From positions 1 to 43,401 of the forward strand of contig NZ_MDZA01000221.1 in assembly GCF_001816125.1 (NCBI RefSeq): a stretch of DNA of 43,401 nucleotides, written 5' to 3'. The notes beneath the pieces are model-generated. The model saw only the letters and a list, made by a program, of their open reading frames with translations. It was not told the origin of the DNA and searched no databases. Of this stretch, positions 1-7,465 are shown in pieces. The stretch's first letter is position 1. Every line of letters starts with the position of its first letter. The position numbers and the translations under genes are program-made. Source of the stretch: Hymenobacter coccineus. Its GTDB lineage: Bacteria; Bacteroidota; Bacteroidia; Cytophagales; Hymenobacteraceae.

Positions 1-172
1 GCCCCGCGGCCGCCCGCCGCTGGGGCCCCCGAGCTGCCCGGCACCGCCAGCGTGCAGGCCGCCGTGGCGCTACTCGGCGACACCGGCACCGGCCCACCTG
101 CGCATCGCCGGGGCCCCGCAGCCCCTGACGCTGGGGCAGCTGCTGGCCGCCTTCGGGCGGGCTCTGGGGTAG
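1..172 (+). CDS. 3' end of an unidentified gene (partial)
   Basis: The window opens inside a plus-strand coding region that ends at the TAG at 170-172. The last codons read HLRIAGAPQPLTLGQLLAAFG. Upstream of about base 95 a different frame (codons from base 1, PELPGTASVQAAVALLGDTG) looks more protein-like, so the fragment probably carries a one-base indel near 88-95. It is too short to assign a family. Confidence 0.35.
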   Translation, partial: PRGRPPLGPPSCPAPPACRPPWRYSATPAPAHLRIAGAPQPLTLGQLLAAFGRALG

Positions 173-212
173 CCCGGGGGGGACCTCACCAAGAAGCTAT
201 TTGCATAAGCGC

Positions 213-297
213 TGTCATGCTGACGAAGTGAAGCATCCTATCAGCGTAGAACAGGCCGTTCAGCGGCGATGAGGCGCTTCGCAAACTCAGCATGACA
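213..297. repeat. Intergenic inverted repeat, TGTCATGCTGA family
   Basis: The arms TGTCATGCTGA (213-223) and TCAGCATGACA (287-297) are exact reverse complements. Weaker pairing continues inward (GAAGTGAAGC against GCGCTTCGC). The repeat fills the gap between two convergent gene ends. Its core resembles the left arm of the longer repeat at 1761-1866 (GTCATGCnGA...GAAGCATC), so the two appear to belong to one family. Confidence 0.6.
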
Positions 298-329
298 ATT
301 CCTGCTCAGGTAGCCTCCGCTAGGGGCCG

Positions 330-1037
330 TTAGCCCGCCAGCAAATCCAGGTAGGCCAACACGTCCACCAAATGCTCGACGCGGTGGAAGTTGAGGCCGG
401 CCAGGCGCTCGGCGGGCACTTCCTCGTGGATCCAGGTGGTGTGGTAGGGCACGTGGATGGCGGGGGCCCCCAAGGCCAGCACCGGCAGAATATCCGACTT
501 GAGGGAGTTGCCGATCATCAGGAAATCGGCCGGGGCCACGCCGTGCCGAGCCAGAATGCGCCGGTAGGTGGCCTCGTCCTTCTCGCTCACAATCTCCACG
601 TGGTCGAAAAAATCGCCCAGGCCCGAGCGCGCCAGCTTGCTTTCCTGGTCGAACAGGTCGCCCTTGGTGAGCACCATCAGCCGCTCGCCGCGCCGCCGCA
701 GCTCGCTCAATACCTCCACCACGCCGGGCAGCGGCTCGATGGGGAAGTCGAGCAGGCGCTTGCCCAAGTCGAGCAGCAGCTGAATCTCGCGCCCCGTCAC
801 GGCCCCGTCGGTGAGCTGGATGGCCGTTTCGATCATGGTCAGCATCAGCGATTTGGCGCCGTAGCCGAACAGGTGCATGTTGGCGCGCTGCACCGCGTAG
901 AGGCGGGCCCCTATGGCATCGGCCGCGCCGCACCGGGCCAGGATGGCCGCCAGCTGGGTTTCCACGTGGTCGAAGTGCGGCTGGTTGGGCCAGAGCGTGT
1001 CGTCGGCGTCGAAGGCAATGAGCTGGGGCCGGGGCAT
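330..1037 (-). CDS. HAD family hydrolase
   Basis: A 235-aa haloacid dehalogenase-superfamily hydrolase, probably a small-molecule phosphatase. Motif I is FDADDTLW near residue 8, with the nucleophilic Asp and the acid/base Asp two residues later. Motif II is VLTKGD, where Thr follows the beta strand. Motifs III/IV are the Lys and Asp of IGNSLKSDILP. The ATG at 1037 is chosen because the next residues (MPRPQLIAFDAD) lead straight into motif I; the frame is open upstream, but that extension (MTSTSATSPKNG...) is antisense to the next gene and not protein-like. It is transcribed divergently from the acetyltransferase at 1111 across a 73-bp gap. The substrate cannot be told from sequence. Confidence 0.85.
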   Translation of the reverse strand: MPRPQLIAFDADDTLWPNQPHFDHVETQLAAILARCGAADAIGARLYAVQRANMHLFGYGAKSLMLTMIETAIQLTDGAVTGREIQLLLDLGKRLLDFPIEPLPGVVEVLSELRRRGERLMVLTKGDLFDQESKLARSGLGDFFDHVEIVSEKDEATYRRILARHGVAPADFLMIGNSLKSDILPVLALGAPAIHVPYHTTWIHEEVPAERLAGLNFHRVEHLVDVLAYLDLLAG

Positions 1038-1110
1038 ATAGGGGAAGCGTGAGCGGACAAACCGGCCCCCACGGGCCAGCCAGGGCCCAAAAGTACCGAA
1101 CTTGCGCCCC

Positions 1111-1743
1111 ATGAAGCAGCCGATTGACCTGGCCACCTGGCCCCGCCGCGAGCATTTTGAGTTCTTTTCAAAGTTTGACGAGCCGTTTTTTGGGCTCGTG
1201 GCCGACGTGGACGTCACCGCCGCCCGCGCCGAGGCCCGGCGGCTGGGCGTGTCGTTTTTCCTCTACTACCTCCACCACGCCATAGAAGCCGCCAACGCGG
1301 TACCTGAGTTCCGGCACCGCATCGAGCCGGGCCAGGTGGTGGCCTACGACCGGGTGCACGCCTCGGCCACCATCGGCCGGCCCGACCACACGTTCGGCTT
1401 TTCCTTCATCGAGCAGCAACCCGACCTGGCCGAGTTCGTGGCCGGGGCCCAGCGCGAAATTGCGGCCGTGCAGGCCACGCGGGGCCTCAACCTAACCGAG
1501 CGCACCGGCCGGCCCGACGTGCTGCACTGCTCGGCCGTGCCGTGGGCGCGCTTCACGGGCCTCACCCACGCGCGCAGCTTCCAGCACCCCGACAGCTGCC
1601 CGAAGCTTTCCTTTGGCCAGGCCTACGCGCACGGCACCGGCCTGCGCATGGCCGTGGCCGTGGCCGTGCACCACGGCCTGGCCGACGGCTACCACGTGGG
1701 GCAGTTCCTCGACGCGTTTCAGCAGCGGCTGGGCGGCGGGTGA
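1111..1743 (+). CDS. Chloramphenicol acetyltransferase-family (CatA-like) O-acetyltransferase
   Basis: A 210-aa protein of the trimeric CAT fold, which moves an acetyl group from acetyl-CoA to a hydroxyl. The diagnostic C-terminal motif HHGLADGYHVGQF corresponds to the HHAVCDGFHVARF block of classical CAT, with the catalytic His first and the structural Asp four residues later. The N-terminus (FFSKFDEPFFGLVADVDVT) and the LSFGQAY segment also fit, and the length matches the family (about 210-220 aa). ATG 1111 is preferred over an in-frame TTG nine bases earlier. Chromosomal Bacteroidota members of this family are common and need not confer chloramphenicol resistance; real activity is not shown by sequence. 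Confidence 0.85.
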   Translation: MKQPIDLATWPRREHFEFFSKFDEPFFGLVADVDVTAARAEARRLGVSFFLYYLHHAIEAANAVPEFRHRIEPGQVVAYDRVHASATIGRPDHTFGFSFIEQQPDLAEFVAGAQREIAAVQATRGLNLTERTGRPDVLHCSAVPWARFTGLTHARSFQHPDSCPKLSFGQAYAHGTGLRMAVAVAVHHGLADGYHVGQFLDAFQQRLGGG

Positions 1744-1760
1744 GTTAGTGAATCAAGGAA

Positions 1761-1866
1761 TGGGTGAACGTCATGCAGAGCGCAGCGAAGCATCTTTCTG
1801 GCGCCAGTAATCAGAATTAGTTACGCGAAAAAGATGCTTCGCTGCGCTCTGCATGACGTTCACCCA
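1761..1866. repeat. 37-bp perfect intergenic inverted repeat
   Basis: Arm 1761-1797 (starting TGGGTGAACGTCATGCAGAG) is the exact reverse complement of arm 1830-1866, with a 32-bp centre. It would form a long hairpin in RNA just after the acetyltransferase stop. There is no transposase, so it looks like a REP/MITE-type element. It shares its core with the repeat at 213-297. Confidence 0.85.
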
Positions 1867-1916
1867 TTCTTCCATTCCTGCATTCGCTCATTCCTGCATT
1901 CGCCCATTCACCCATG
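1861..1916 (+). repeat. Seven 8-bp tandem units (NNNNCATT) ending in a start codon
   Basis: Reading from 1861 the units are CACCCATT, CTTCCATT, CCTGCATT, CGCTCATT, CCTGCATT, CGCCCATT and CACCCATG. The last unit supplies the ATG (1914-1916) of the ABC transporter gene. The first unit overlaps the right arm of the inverted repeat. The same octamer type occurs at 16731-16766 and 16862-16893. Confidence 0.8.
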
Positions 1917-3485
1917 AACACCCTGACCGAACTCTTTGCCTTTTGGCACGAACAAGCCGGCAAGCTGGGCCAGCAAACTCTCCAGCACGTGGCCCTGACG
2001 GCCGCGGCCCTGCTGCTGGGCGTGGCCGTGGGCGTGCCCGTGGGCCTGTGGCTCACGCGGCGGCCGCGCTGGGCCCCGGCGGTGCTGGGCGCGGCCGGCG
2101 TGCTGCAAACCGTGCCCAGCATCGCCCTGCTCGGTTTTCTGATTCCGCTCATGGGCATCGGGGCGGCGCCGGCCATCCTGGCGCTGCTGCTGTACTCGCT
2201 GCTGCCCATCATCCGCAACACGGTGGCCGGGGTGCAGGGCGTGCCGCCGGCCGTGGTGGAAGCGGCTCGGGGCCTGGGCTTTACCGACGGCCAGATTCTG
2301 CGGCGCGTAGAGCTGCCGCTGGCCCTGCCCGTGCTGATGGCCGGCATCCGCACGGCCACGGTCATCAACGTGGGGGTGGCCACGCTGGCGGCCTACGTGG
2401 CGGCCGGCGGCCTGGGCGAGTTCATCTTCGGCGGCATTGCGCTGAACAACCCGGCCATGATTTTGGCCGGCGCCATTCCGGCCGCCGCCCTGGCCCTGGC
2501 CTTCGACGCCGGCCTGGGGGCCCTGGAAAAGCTCTCGGCCCGGCGGCTGCGGGCGGTGGGCGGGGCCCTGCTACTGGCCCTACCGGTGCTGGCCGCCGGC
2601 TACTGGCTGCCCCAGGCCGCGGGCCGGCTGCGGGCGGGCTTCAGCCCGGAGTTCATCGGGCGAGCCGACTGCCTGCCGGGCCTCACCCACGCCTATGGCC
2701 TCACGCACTTGCCCAATGTGGTGCTGGCCCCGGCCCTGGTGTACGAGGCCGCCCGCGCCGCCAACGTGGACGTCATCGACGGCTACTCGACCGACGGGCG
2801 CATCCGGGCCTACGGCCTGCAGGTGCTGCGCGACGACCGCCACGCCCTGCCGCCCTACTTTGCCGCGCCCGTGGTGCGCCCCGCCCTGCTGCGCGCCCAC
2901 CCCGAGCTGGGCCCCGTGCTCGACCAGCTCAGCGGCCAGCTCTCCGACTCGACCATGACGAACCTGAACTACCAGGTGGACTACCTGCACCGCGAGCCGC
3001 GGGCCGTGGCCCTGGCCTGGCTGCGCCGCCAGGGCCTCTGGAAAGCGCCGCGCCCGCTGCCGCCCGGGGCCCCGGTGGTGCGCCTGGGCTCGAAGATTTT
3101 TGCCGAGCAGTACATTCTGGTGGAGATGTACGCCGCCCTCATCCGCGGCAATACCGATTTGGGCGTGGCCACCAAAACTGGCCTGGGGGGCACCACCATC
3201 TGCTTCGAGGCGCTGCGCGGGGGCGAAATCGACCTTTACCCCGAGTACACCGGCACCGGCCTGCAAGTGCTGCTCCAGCCCTCGGCGGCGGTGCTCGACT
3301 CGCTGGGGGGCCGGCCGGCGGCGGTGTTCCAGTACGTGCGGGCCGAGTTCCGGCGCCGCTACGGCCTGGAGTGGCGCGCCCCGCTGGGCTTCAACAACGC
3401 CTACTGCCTACTAATGCGGCGGCAGCAGGCCGGAGCCCTGGGCATCGCCAGTATCTCCGATTTGGGCGGCTACCTGCGGCGCTAG
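1914..3485 (+). CDS. OpuC-type osmoprotectant ABC transporter, fused permease and circularly permuted substrate-binding domain
   Basis: A 523-aa fusion. Residues about 20-235 are a binding-protein-dependent permease with several membrane segments and the EAA loop EAARGLGFTDGQILRRVELP, which contacts the ATPase. The rest is a glycine betaine/carnitine/choline-type binding protein in swapped order. The segment normally found in the second half (FSPEFIGRADCLPGL near 243, then VDVIDGYSTDGRIRAYGL, then PPYFAAPVVR) comes first. The segment that normally starts the mature protein (VVRLGSKIFAEQYILVEMYA near 388, then ATKTGLGGTTICFEAL and DLYPEYTGTG) comes last and ends at ISDLGGYLRR. The protein likely imports compatible solutes, with the binding domain tethered on the outer face of the inner membrane. 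No ATPase gene is adjacent, so it must be encoded elsewhere. The start lies inside an octamer repeat. Confidence 0.88.
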   Translation: MNTLTELFAFWHEQAGKLGQQTLQHVALTAAALLLGVAVGVPVGLWLTRRPRWAPAVLGAAGVLQTVPSIALLGFLIPLMGIGAAPAILALLLYSLLPIIRNTVAGVQGVPPAVVEAARGLGFTDGQILRRVELPLALPVLMAGIRTATVINVGVATLAAYVAAGGLGEFIFGGIALNNPAMILAGAIPAAALALAFDAGLGALEKLSARRLRAVGGALLLALPVLAAGYWLPQAAGRLRAGFSPEFIGRADCLPGLTHAYGLTHLPNVVLAPALVYEAARAANVDVIDGYSTDGRIRAYGLQVLRDDRHALPPYFAAPVVRPALLRAHPELGPVLDQLSGQLSDSTMTNLNYQVDYLHREPRAVALAWLRRQGLWKAPRPLPPGAPVVRLGSKIFAEQYILVEMYAALIRGNTDLGVATKTGLGGTTICFEALRGGEIDLYPEYTGTGLQVLLQPSAAVLDSLGGRPAAVFQYVRAEFRRRYGLEWRAPLGFNNAYCLLMRRQQAGALGIASISDLGGYLRR

Positions 3486-3512
3486 GGCCCCGGAAGCCCT
3501 GTCGGTATTAGC

Positions 3513-3573
3513 GTAGCACGGAGTGGCACTCCGTTGCCGTGCGGCCGCCGAACGGAGTGCCACTCCGTGCTAC
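3513..3573. repeat. 23-bp perfect intergenic inverted repeat
   Basis: GTAGCACGGAGTGGCACTCC at 3513, continuing to 3535, is exactly repeated in reverse complement at 3551-3573. Each arm is itself nearly palindromic (ACGGAGTGGCACTCCGT). It lies just downstream of the transporter stop. The remaining gene-free DNA to 3774 holds no other structure that I can support. Confidence 0.85.
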
Positions 3574-3774
3574 ACGCCTTCCGCACGTTGCACACTAGTT
3601 TGAAAACTGCTCTGGGGCCCCTGGTAGGGCGGCAGCGGGTGGCCGCGGTTATTTTTTGGCACCAAACCTTGCTTAATATTGGCGCGGGGAATGGCGCGCT
3701 GCGCTGTTCCCCGCGCTGCCCCACTCCGCGTGAGGCCCCATTCTCCCACCCTTACCAGCCACATTCCCAAGGCA

Positions 3775-5007
3775 ATGACCAAAATCAAAGTAGCCAACCC
3801 CGTCGTCGAGCTTGACGGCGACGAGATGACGCGCATCATCTGGAAATTCATCAAGGACAAGCTCATTACCCCGTACCTCGACCTCGACATCAAGTACTAC
3901 GACCTGGGCATCGAGTACCGCGACGAGACCAACGACCAGGTGACCATCGACTCGGCCAACGCTATTAAGCAATATGGCGTGGGCATCAAGTGCGCCACCA
4001 TCACGCCCGACGAGGACCGGGTGAAGGAGTTCAACCTCAAGCAGATGTGGAAGTCGCCGAACGGCACCATCCGCAACATCCTGGACGGCACCGTGTTCCG
4101 CGAGCCCATCGTGATGGGCAACGTGCCCCGCCTGGTGCCCAACTGGACGGCCCCGATTTGCATCGGCCGCCACGCCTTCGGCGACCAGTACCGCGCCACC
4201 GATTTCCTCACCAAGGGCAAGGGCAAGCTCACCATCACCTTCGAGCCCGAAGACGGCGGCGAAACGCAGTCGTTCGAGGTGTTCAACTTCAAGAGCGACG
4301 GCGTGGCCCTGGCCATGTACAACACCGACGAGAGCATCCGGGGCTTTGCCCACGCCTGCTTCAACCAGGCCCTGATGAAGGGCTGGCCGCTGTATTTGAG
4401 CACCAAAAACACGATCCTGAAGAAGTACGACGGCCGGTTTAAGGACATCTTCCAGGAGATTTACGAGCAGGACTACACCGCGAAGTTCCAGGCCGCGGGC
4501 ATCACCTACGAGCACCGGCTGATCGACGACATGGTGGCCTCGGCCCTGAAGTGGCACGGCAACTTTGTGTGGGCCTGCAAAAACTACGACGGCGACGTGC
4601 AGAGCGACACCGTGGCCCAGGGCTTCGGCTCGCTGGGCCTGATGACCTCCGTGCTGGTGACGCCCGACGGCAAAACCATGGAGGCCGAAGCCGCCCACGG
4701 CACCGTGACGCGCCACTACCGCGACCACCAGAACGGCAAGCCCACCTCCACCAACCCCATCGCCAGCATCTTCGCCTGGACGCGCGGCCTGGAGTTCCGC
4801 GGCATTCTCGACGGCAACCAGGAGCTCATCGACTTCTGCAAGGCCCTGGAGGCCGTGTGCGTAGAGACGGTGGAAAGCGGCAAAATGACCAAGGACCTCG
4901 CCGTCTGCATCCACGGCAACAAGGTGCAGCACGGCAAGGACTTCCTCTACACCGAGGAGTTTTTGGAGGCCATTGACGAGAACCTTAAGGCGAAGCTGGC
5001 CAAATAG
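3775..5007 (+). CDS. icd: NADP-dependent isocitrate dehydrogenase (homodimeric, eukaryote-like type)
   Basis: A 410-aa enzyme that oxidises isocitrate to 2-oxoglutarate and CO2 in the TCA cycle, making NADPH. It belongs to subfamily II, the type shared with mitochondrial/cytosolic [23 protein letters not shown] start, [19 protein letters not shown] substrate loop, and [20 protein letters not shown] metal/substrate region. The [14 protein letters not shown] segment carries the Arg-His pair that selects NADP. ATG 3775 gives the usual family N-terminus; the open frame upstream to 3679 is not conserved-looking. It is a single-gene unit closed by the terminator at 5026-5061. Confidence 0.96.
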   Translation: MTKIKVANPVVELDGDEMTRIIWKFIKDKLITPYLDLDIKYYDLGIEYRDETNDQVTIDSANAIKQYGVGIKCATITPDEDRVKEFNLKQMWKSPNGTIRNILDGTVFREPIVMGNVPRLVPNWTAPICIGRHAFGDQYRATDFLTKGKGKLTITFEPEDGGETQSFEVFNFKSDGVALAMYNTDESIRGFAHACFNQALMKGWPLYLSTKNTILKKYDGRFKDIFQEIYEQDYTAKFQAAGITYEHRLIDDMVASALKWHGNFVWACKNYDGDVQSDTVAQGFGSLGLMTSVLVTPDGKTMEAEAAHGTVTRHYRDHQNGKPTSTNPIASIFAWTRGLEFRGILDGNQELIDFCKALEAVCVETVESGKMTKDLAVCIHGNKVQHGKDFLYTEEFLEAIDENLKAKLAK

Positions 5008-5025
5008 CCCGTTCGTTTTTTGTTG

Positions 5026-5061
5026 AAAAAGCCCGCCCGGTATAACCGGGTGGGCTTTTTT
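5026..5061 (+). terminator. Rho-independent terminator after icd
   Basis: GCCCGCCCGGT pairs with ACCGGGTGGGC (one G-U) around a short ATA loop, flanked by AAAAA on the left and TTTTTT on the right. It starts 18 bp after the icd stop. Confidence 0.85.
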
Positions 5062-5172
5062 GCGGGGCACCGGCGCGGCTGGGGCCCCGGCGCGCAATTT
5101 TCTACTTTGCGAAGCTCGTCGGCCCGAACCCGCGGGCCGTCTGTTGTCCTCGCTTAACCAAAGCTGCTAGCC

Positions 5173-6567
5173 ATGAATCATTCCTTCGATGCGCTGATCA
5201 TTGGGGCTGGCCAGGCGGGCCCCTCGCTGGCCGGCCGGCTCACGGCCGCGGGCTGGACGGTGGCCCTGGTGGAGCGCCAGGACTTCGGCGGCACCTGCGT
5301 CAACACCGGCTGCACGCCCACCAAGGCCCTCATCGCCAGCGCCAAGGCCGCGCATACGCTGCGCCAGGCCGCGGCCTACGGCCTGCCGCCGGTGGGCGAC
5401 TTTGCCGTGGACCTGGCCTTGGTGCAGGCCCGCAAAGACGCCGTGGTGGGGGCCTCGCGCGACGGACTCGAAAAGTGGCTGACGCACATGGCCGGCTGCA
5501 CGGTGTTCCGGGGCACCGCCCGGTTTGAGTCGGCCACCGCCATGCGGGTGGGCGACGACGTGCTGGAGGCCAAGCACATTTTCCTGAACGTGGGAGGCCG
5601 GCCCGTCAGCCCGCCGCTGCCCGGCCTGGCGCAGGTGCCGCACCTCACCAGCAGCAGCATTTTGGCGCTGAAGGAGTTGCCGGCGCACCTAATTATCGTG
5701 GGCGCGGGGGCCGTGGGGATGGAGTTTGGGCAGCTGTTCCGGCGGCTAGGCGCGCAGGTCACCATCGTGGAGCGCAGCCCGCGCCTGCTCCCGCACGACG
5801 ACGAGGACGTGGCCGCCGCCGTGCACGATATTCTTACCAGTGAAGGCATTACGCTGCGCCTCGGGGCCGAGTGCATCAGCCTGAGCCAGGAAGAAGGGCA
5901 GCCGGTGGTGCAGGTAAGTTGCGAACACGACGCCTCCCCGGCCCGCGGCTCGCACTTGCTGCTGGCCATGGGCCGCCAGCCCAACACCGACGACCTGGAC
6001 CTGGCCAAAGCCGGCCTGCGCGCCAACGCCCGCGGCTTCATCCCGGTTGATGAGCAGCTGCAAACGGCCGTGCCGGGCATTTGGGCCCTGGGCGACTGCA
6101 ACGGCCGCGGCGCCTTCACGCACACAGCCTACAACGACTTCGAAATCGTGGCCGCCAACCTGCTCGACCACGACCCGCGCCGCGTTAGCGACCGGCTGCC
6201 CGTGTCGGCCATCTACGTCGACCCGCCCTTCGCCAAAGTTGGCCTTACGGAGGCCGAGGTGCGCGCCGCCGGCACGCCCGCCCTGGTGGGCAAGCGCCCG
6301 ATGACGAAGGTGGGCCGGGCCGTGGAAAAAGGCGAAACCCAAGGCTTTATGAAAGTGCTGGTGCACGCCGAAACCGACCAGATTCTGGGCGCCAGCATCG
6401 TGGGCGTGGGCGGCGACGAGGCCATCCACTGCGTCATCACGGCCATGTACGCCCGGCAAACGGCCGCTTTTATGCGCCGCAACGTCTTCATCCACCCCAC
6501 CGTGGCCGAGCTGATTCCGACCGTGTTCGGCGAGCTGAAACCGCTGGCTGCGGCCTCCGACCAGTAG
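5173..6567 (+). CDS. FAD-dependent pyridine nucleotide-disulfide oxidoreductase (MerA/RclA-like)
   Basis: A 464-aa flavoprotein of the class I disulfide reductase family. It has an N-terminal FAD-binding GAGQAG motif near residue 12, the redox disulfide GGTCVNTGCTPTK near 40-52, a second Rossmann motif for NAD(P)H (IIVGAGAVGMEFGQLFRRLG), the second FAD motif WALGDCNGRGAFTHTAYND, and the dimer-interface motif HPTVAELIPT. It lacks the C-terminal vicinal cysteines of true mercuric reductase and the lipoamide dehydrogenase context, so an RclA-like stress reductase is the closest guess. A TACTTTG box at 5103-5109 sits 64 bp upstream and may be the promoter. It precedes the quinone/aldehyde-detoxification-type pair. 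Confidence 0.85.
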   Translation: MNHSFDALIIGAGQAGPSLAGRLTAAGWTVALVERQDFGGTCVNTGCTPTKALIASAKAAHTLRQAAAYGLPPVGDFAVDLALVQARKDAVVGASRDGLEKWLTHMAGCTVFRGTARFESATAMRVGDDVLEAKHIFLNVGGRPVSPPLPGLAQVPHLTSSSILALKELPAHLIIVGAGAVGMEFGQLFRRLGAQVTIVERSPRLLPHDDEDVAAAVHDILTSEGITLRLGAECISLSQEEGQPVVQVSCEHDASPARGSHLLLAMGRQPNTDDLDLAKAGLRANARGFIPVDEQLQTAVPGIWALGDCNGRGAFTHTAYNDFEIVAANLLDHDPRRVSDRLPVSAIYVDPPFAKVGLTEAEVRAAGTPALVGKRPMTKVGRAVEKGETQGFMKVLVHAETDQILGASIVGVGGDEAIHCVITAMYARQTAAFMRRNVFIHPTVAELIPTVFGELKPLAAASDQ

Positions 6568-6776
6568 CCCCGGGGGCCCTGGCGGCGGCAGGCACCGCCG
6601 AGGTTATGACTGGTGCAGGCGCCCGGCCTCCGGGGCCCCAGCTGCAGGCCATACACCCGCGTTTGCTGGTTATGCACCTGGCGCCGCGTCGTAAGAGGCG
6701 CTTACTTTGCCCCGGCAACCAACCCCGGGGGCGGCGCAGCGCGCCCGGCTTGCCTAAGCCCCTAACAATTTATTTT

Positions 6777-7406
6777 ATGCACCAAGAACCGTTTCGTACC
6801 GCCGGCCAGCCGCTGGCCACGGCAACCAGGGCCCTCATTATGCTGCACGGCCGGGGCGCCAGCGCCGCCGACATCCTTTCGCTGGCCACCCACCTGCACG
6901 TGCCAGGCTTTGCGCTGCTGGCCCCCCAAGCCACCCAGGGCACCTGGTACCCCCACTCCTTCCTGGCCCCGCCGGCCCAAAACGAGCCCGGCCTGTCGGA
7001 CGCGCTGGCCGCGGTGGGCCGCGCCGTGGCCGCCGCCGAGGGCGCGGGCCTGGCGCCGGAAAACATCTACTTCCTAGGCTTCTCGCAGGGCGCTTGCCTT
7101 ACGTTGGAGTACGTGGCCCGGCACGCGGCCCGCTACGGCGGCGTGGTGGCTTTCACCGGGGGCCTCATCGGCGACCAAGTGCAAGCGGAAAACTACGCCG
7201 GCGACTTCGCTGGCACGCCCGTTTTCATTGGCACCAGCGACCCCGATTTCCACGTGCCCGTCGAGCGGGTGCGCGCTTCCACGGCGCTGCTCGGCCGCCT
7301 GGGGGCCCAAGTCACGGAGAAGATTTACCCCAACCTGGGCCACACCATTTCACAAGCCGAAATCGACCTGGCGAACCAGCTCATTTTCGCGCAACCGCTG
7401 GCTTAG
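6777..7406 (+). CDS. Alpha/beta hydrolase, phospholipase/carboxylesterase family (MhqD-like)
   Basis: A 209-aa serine esterase of the Abhydrolase_2 family. Visible features are the oxyanion strand ALIMLHGRGASA, the nucleophile elbow GFSQG (Ser near residue 101), the acidic residue in GTSDPDFHVP, and the catalytic His in NLGHTIS. ATG 6777 fits the family N-terminus; the frame is open upstream to 6606, but that part is intergenic in character. It lies 59 bp before a ring-cleaving dioxygenase gene, the same pairing as MhqD/MhqO of Firmicutes. A TACTTTG box at 6703-6709 may drive the pair. Confidence 0.85.
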   Translation: MHQEPFRTAGQPLATATRALIMLHGRGASAADILSLATHLHVPGFALLAPQATQGTWYPHSFLAPPAQNEPGLSDALAAVGRAVAAAEGAGLAPENIYFLGFSQGACLTLEYVARHAARYGGVVAFTGGLIGDQVQAENYAGDFAGTPVFIGTSDPDFHVPVERVRASTALLGRLGAQVTEKIYPNLGHTISQAEIDLANQLIFAQPLA

Positions 7407-7465
7407 CCATCGGTTCGCAACCGCTTTTTAAGCCACAAACCTTTCACTTTAACCCTTTCCTATCC

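Noticed and set aside
1111..1743. Acquired chloramphenicol-resistance gene on a mobile element
   Set aside because: Base composition equals that of the neighbours and no mobility genes are present; better seen as a resident CatA-like acetyltransferase.
1761..1866. Transposon ends of an insertion sequence
   Set aside because: No transposase between or near the arms and only 32 bp of centre; at most a non-autonomous element.
3673..5097. Long minus-strand open frame of 474 codons
   Set aside because: It is the antisense of icd, created by high GC and codon bias, with His/Val/Gly-rich composition and no domain signal.
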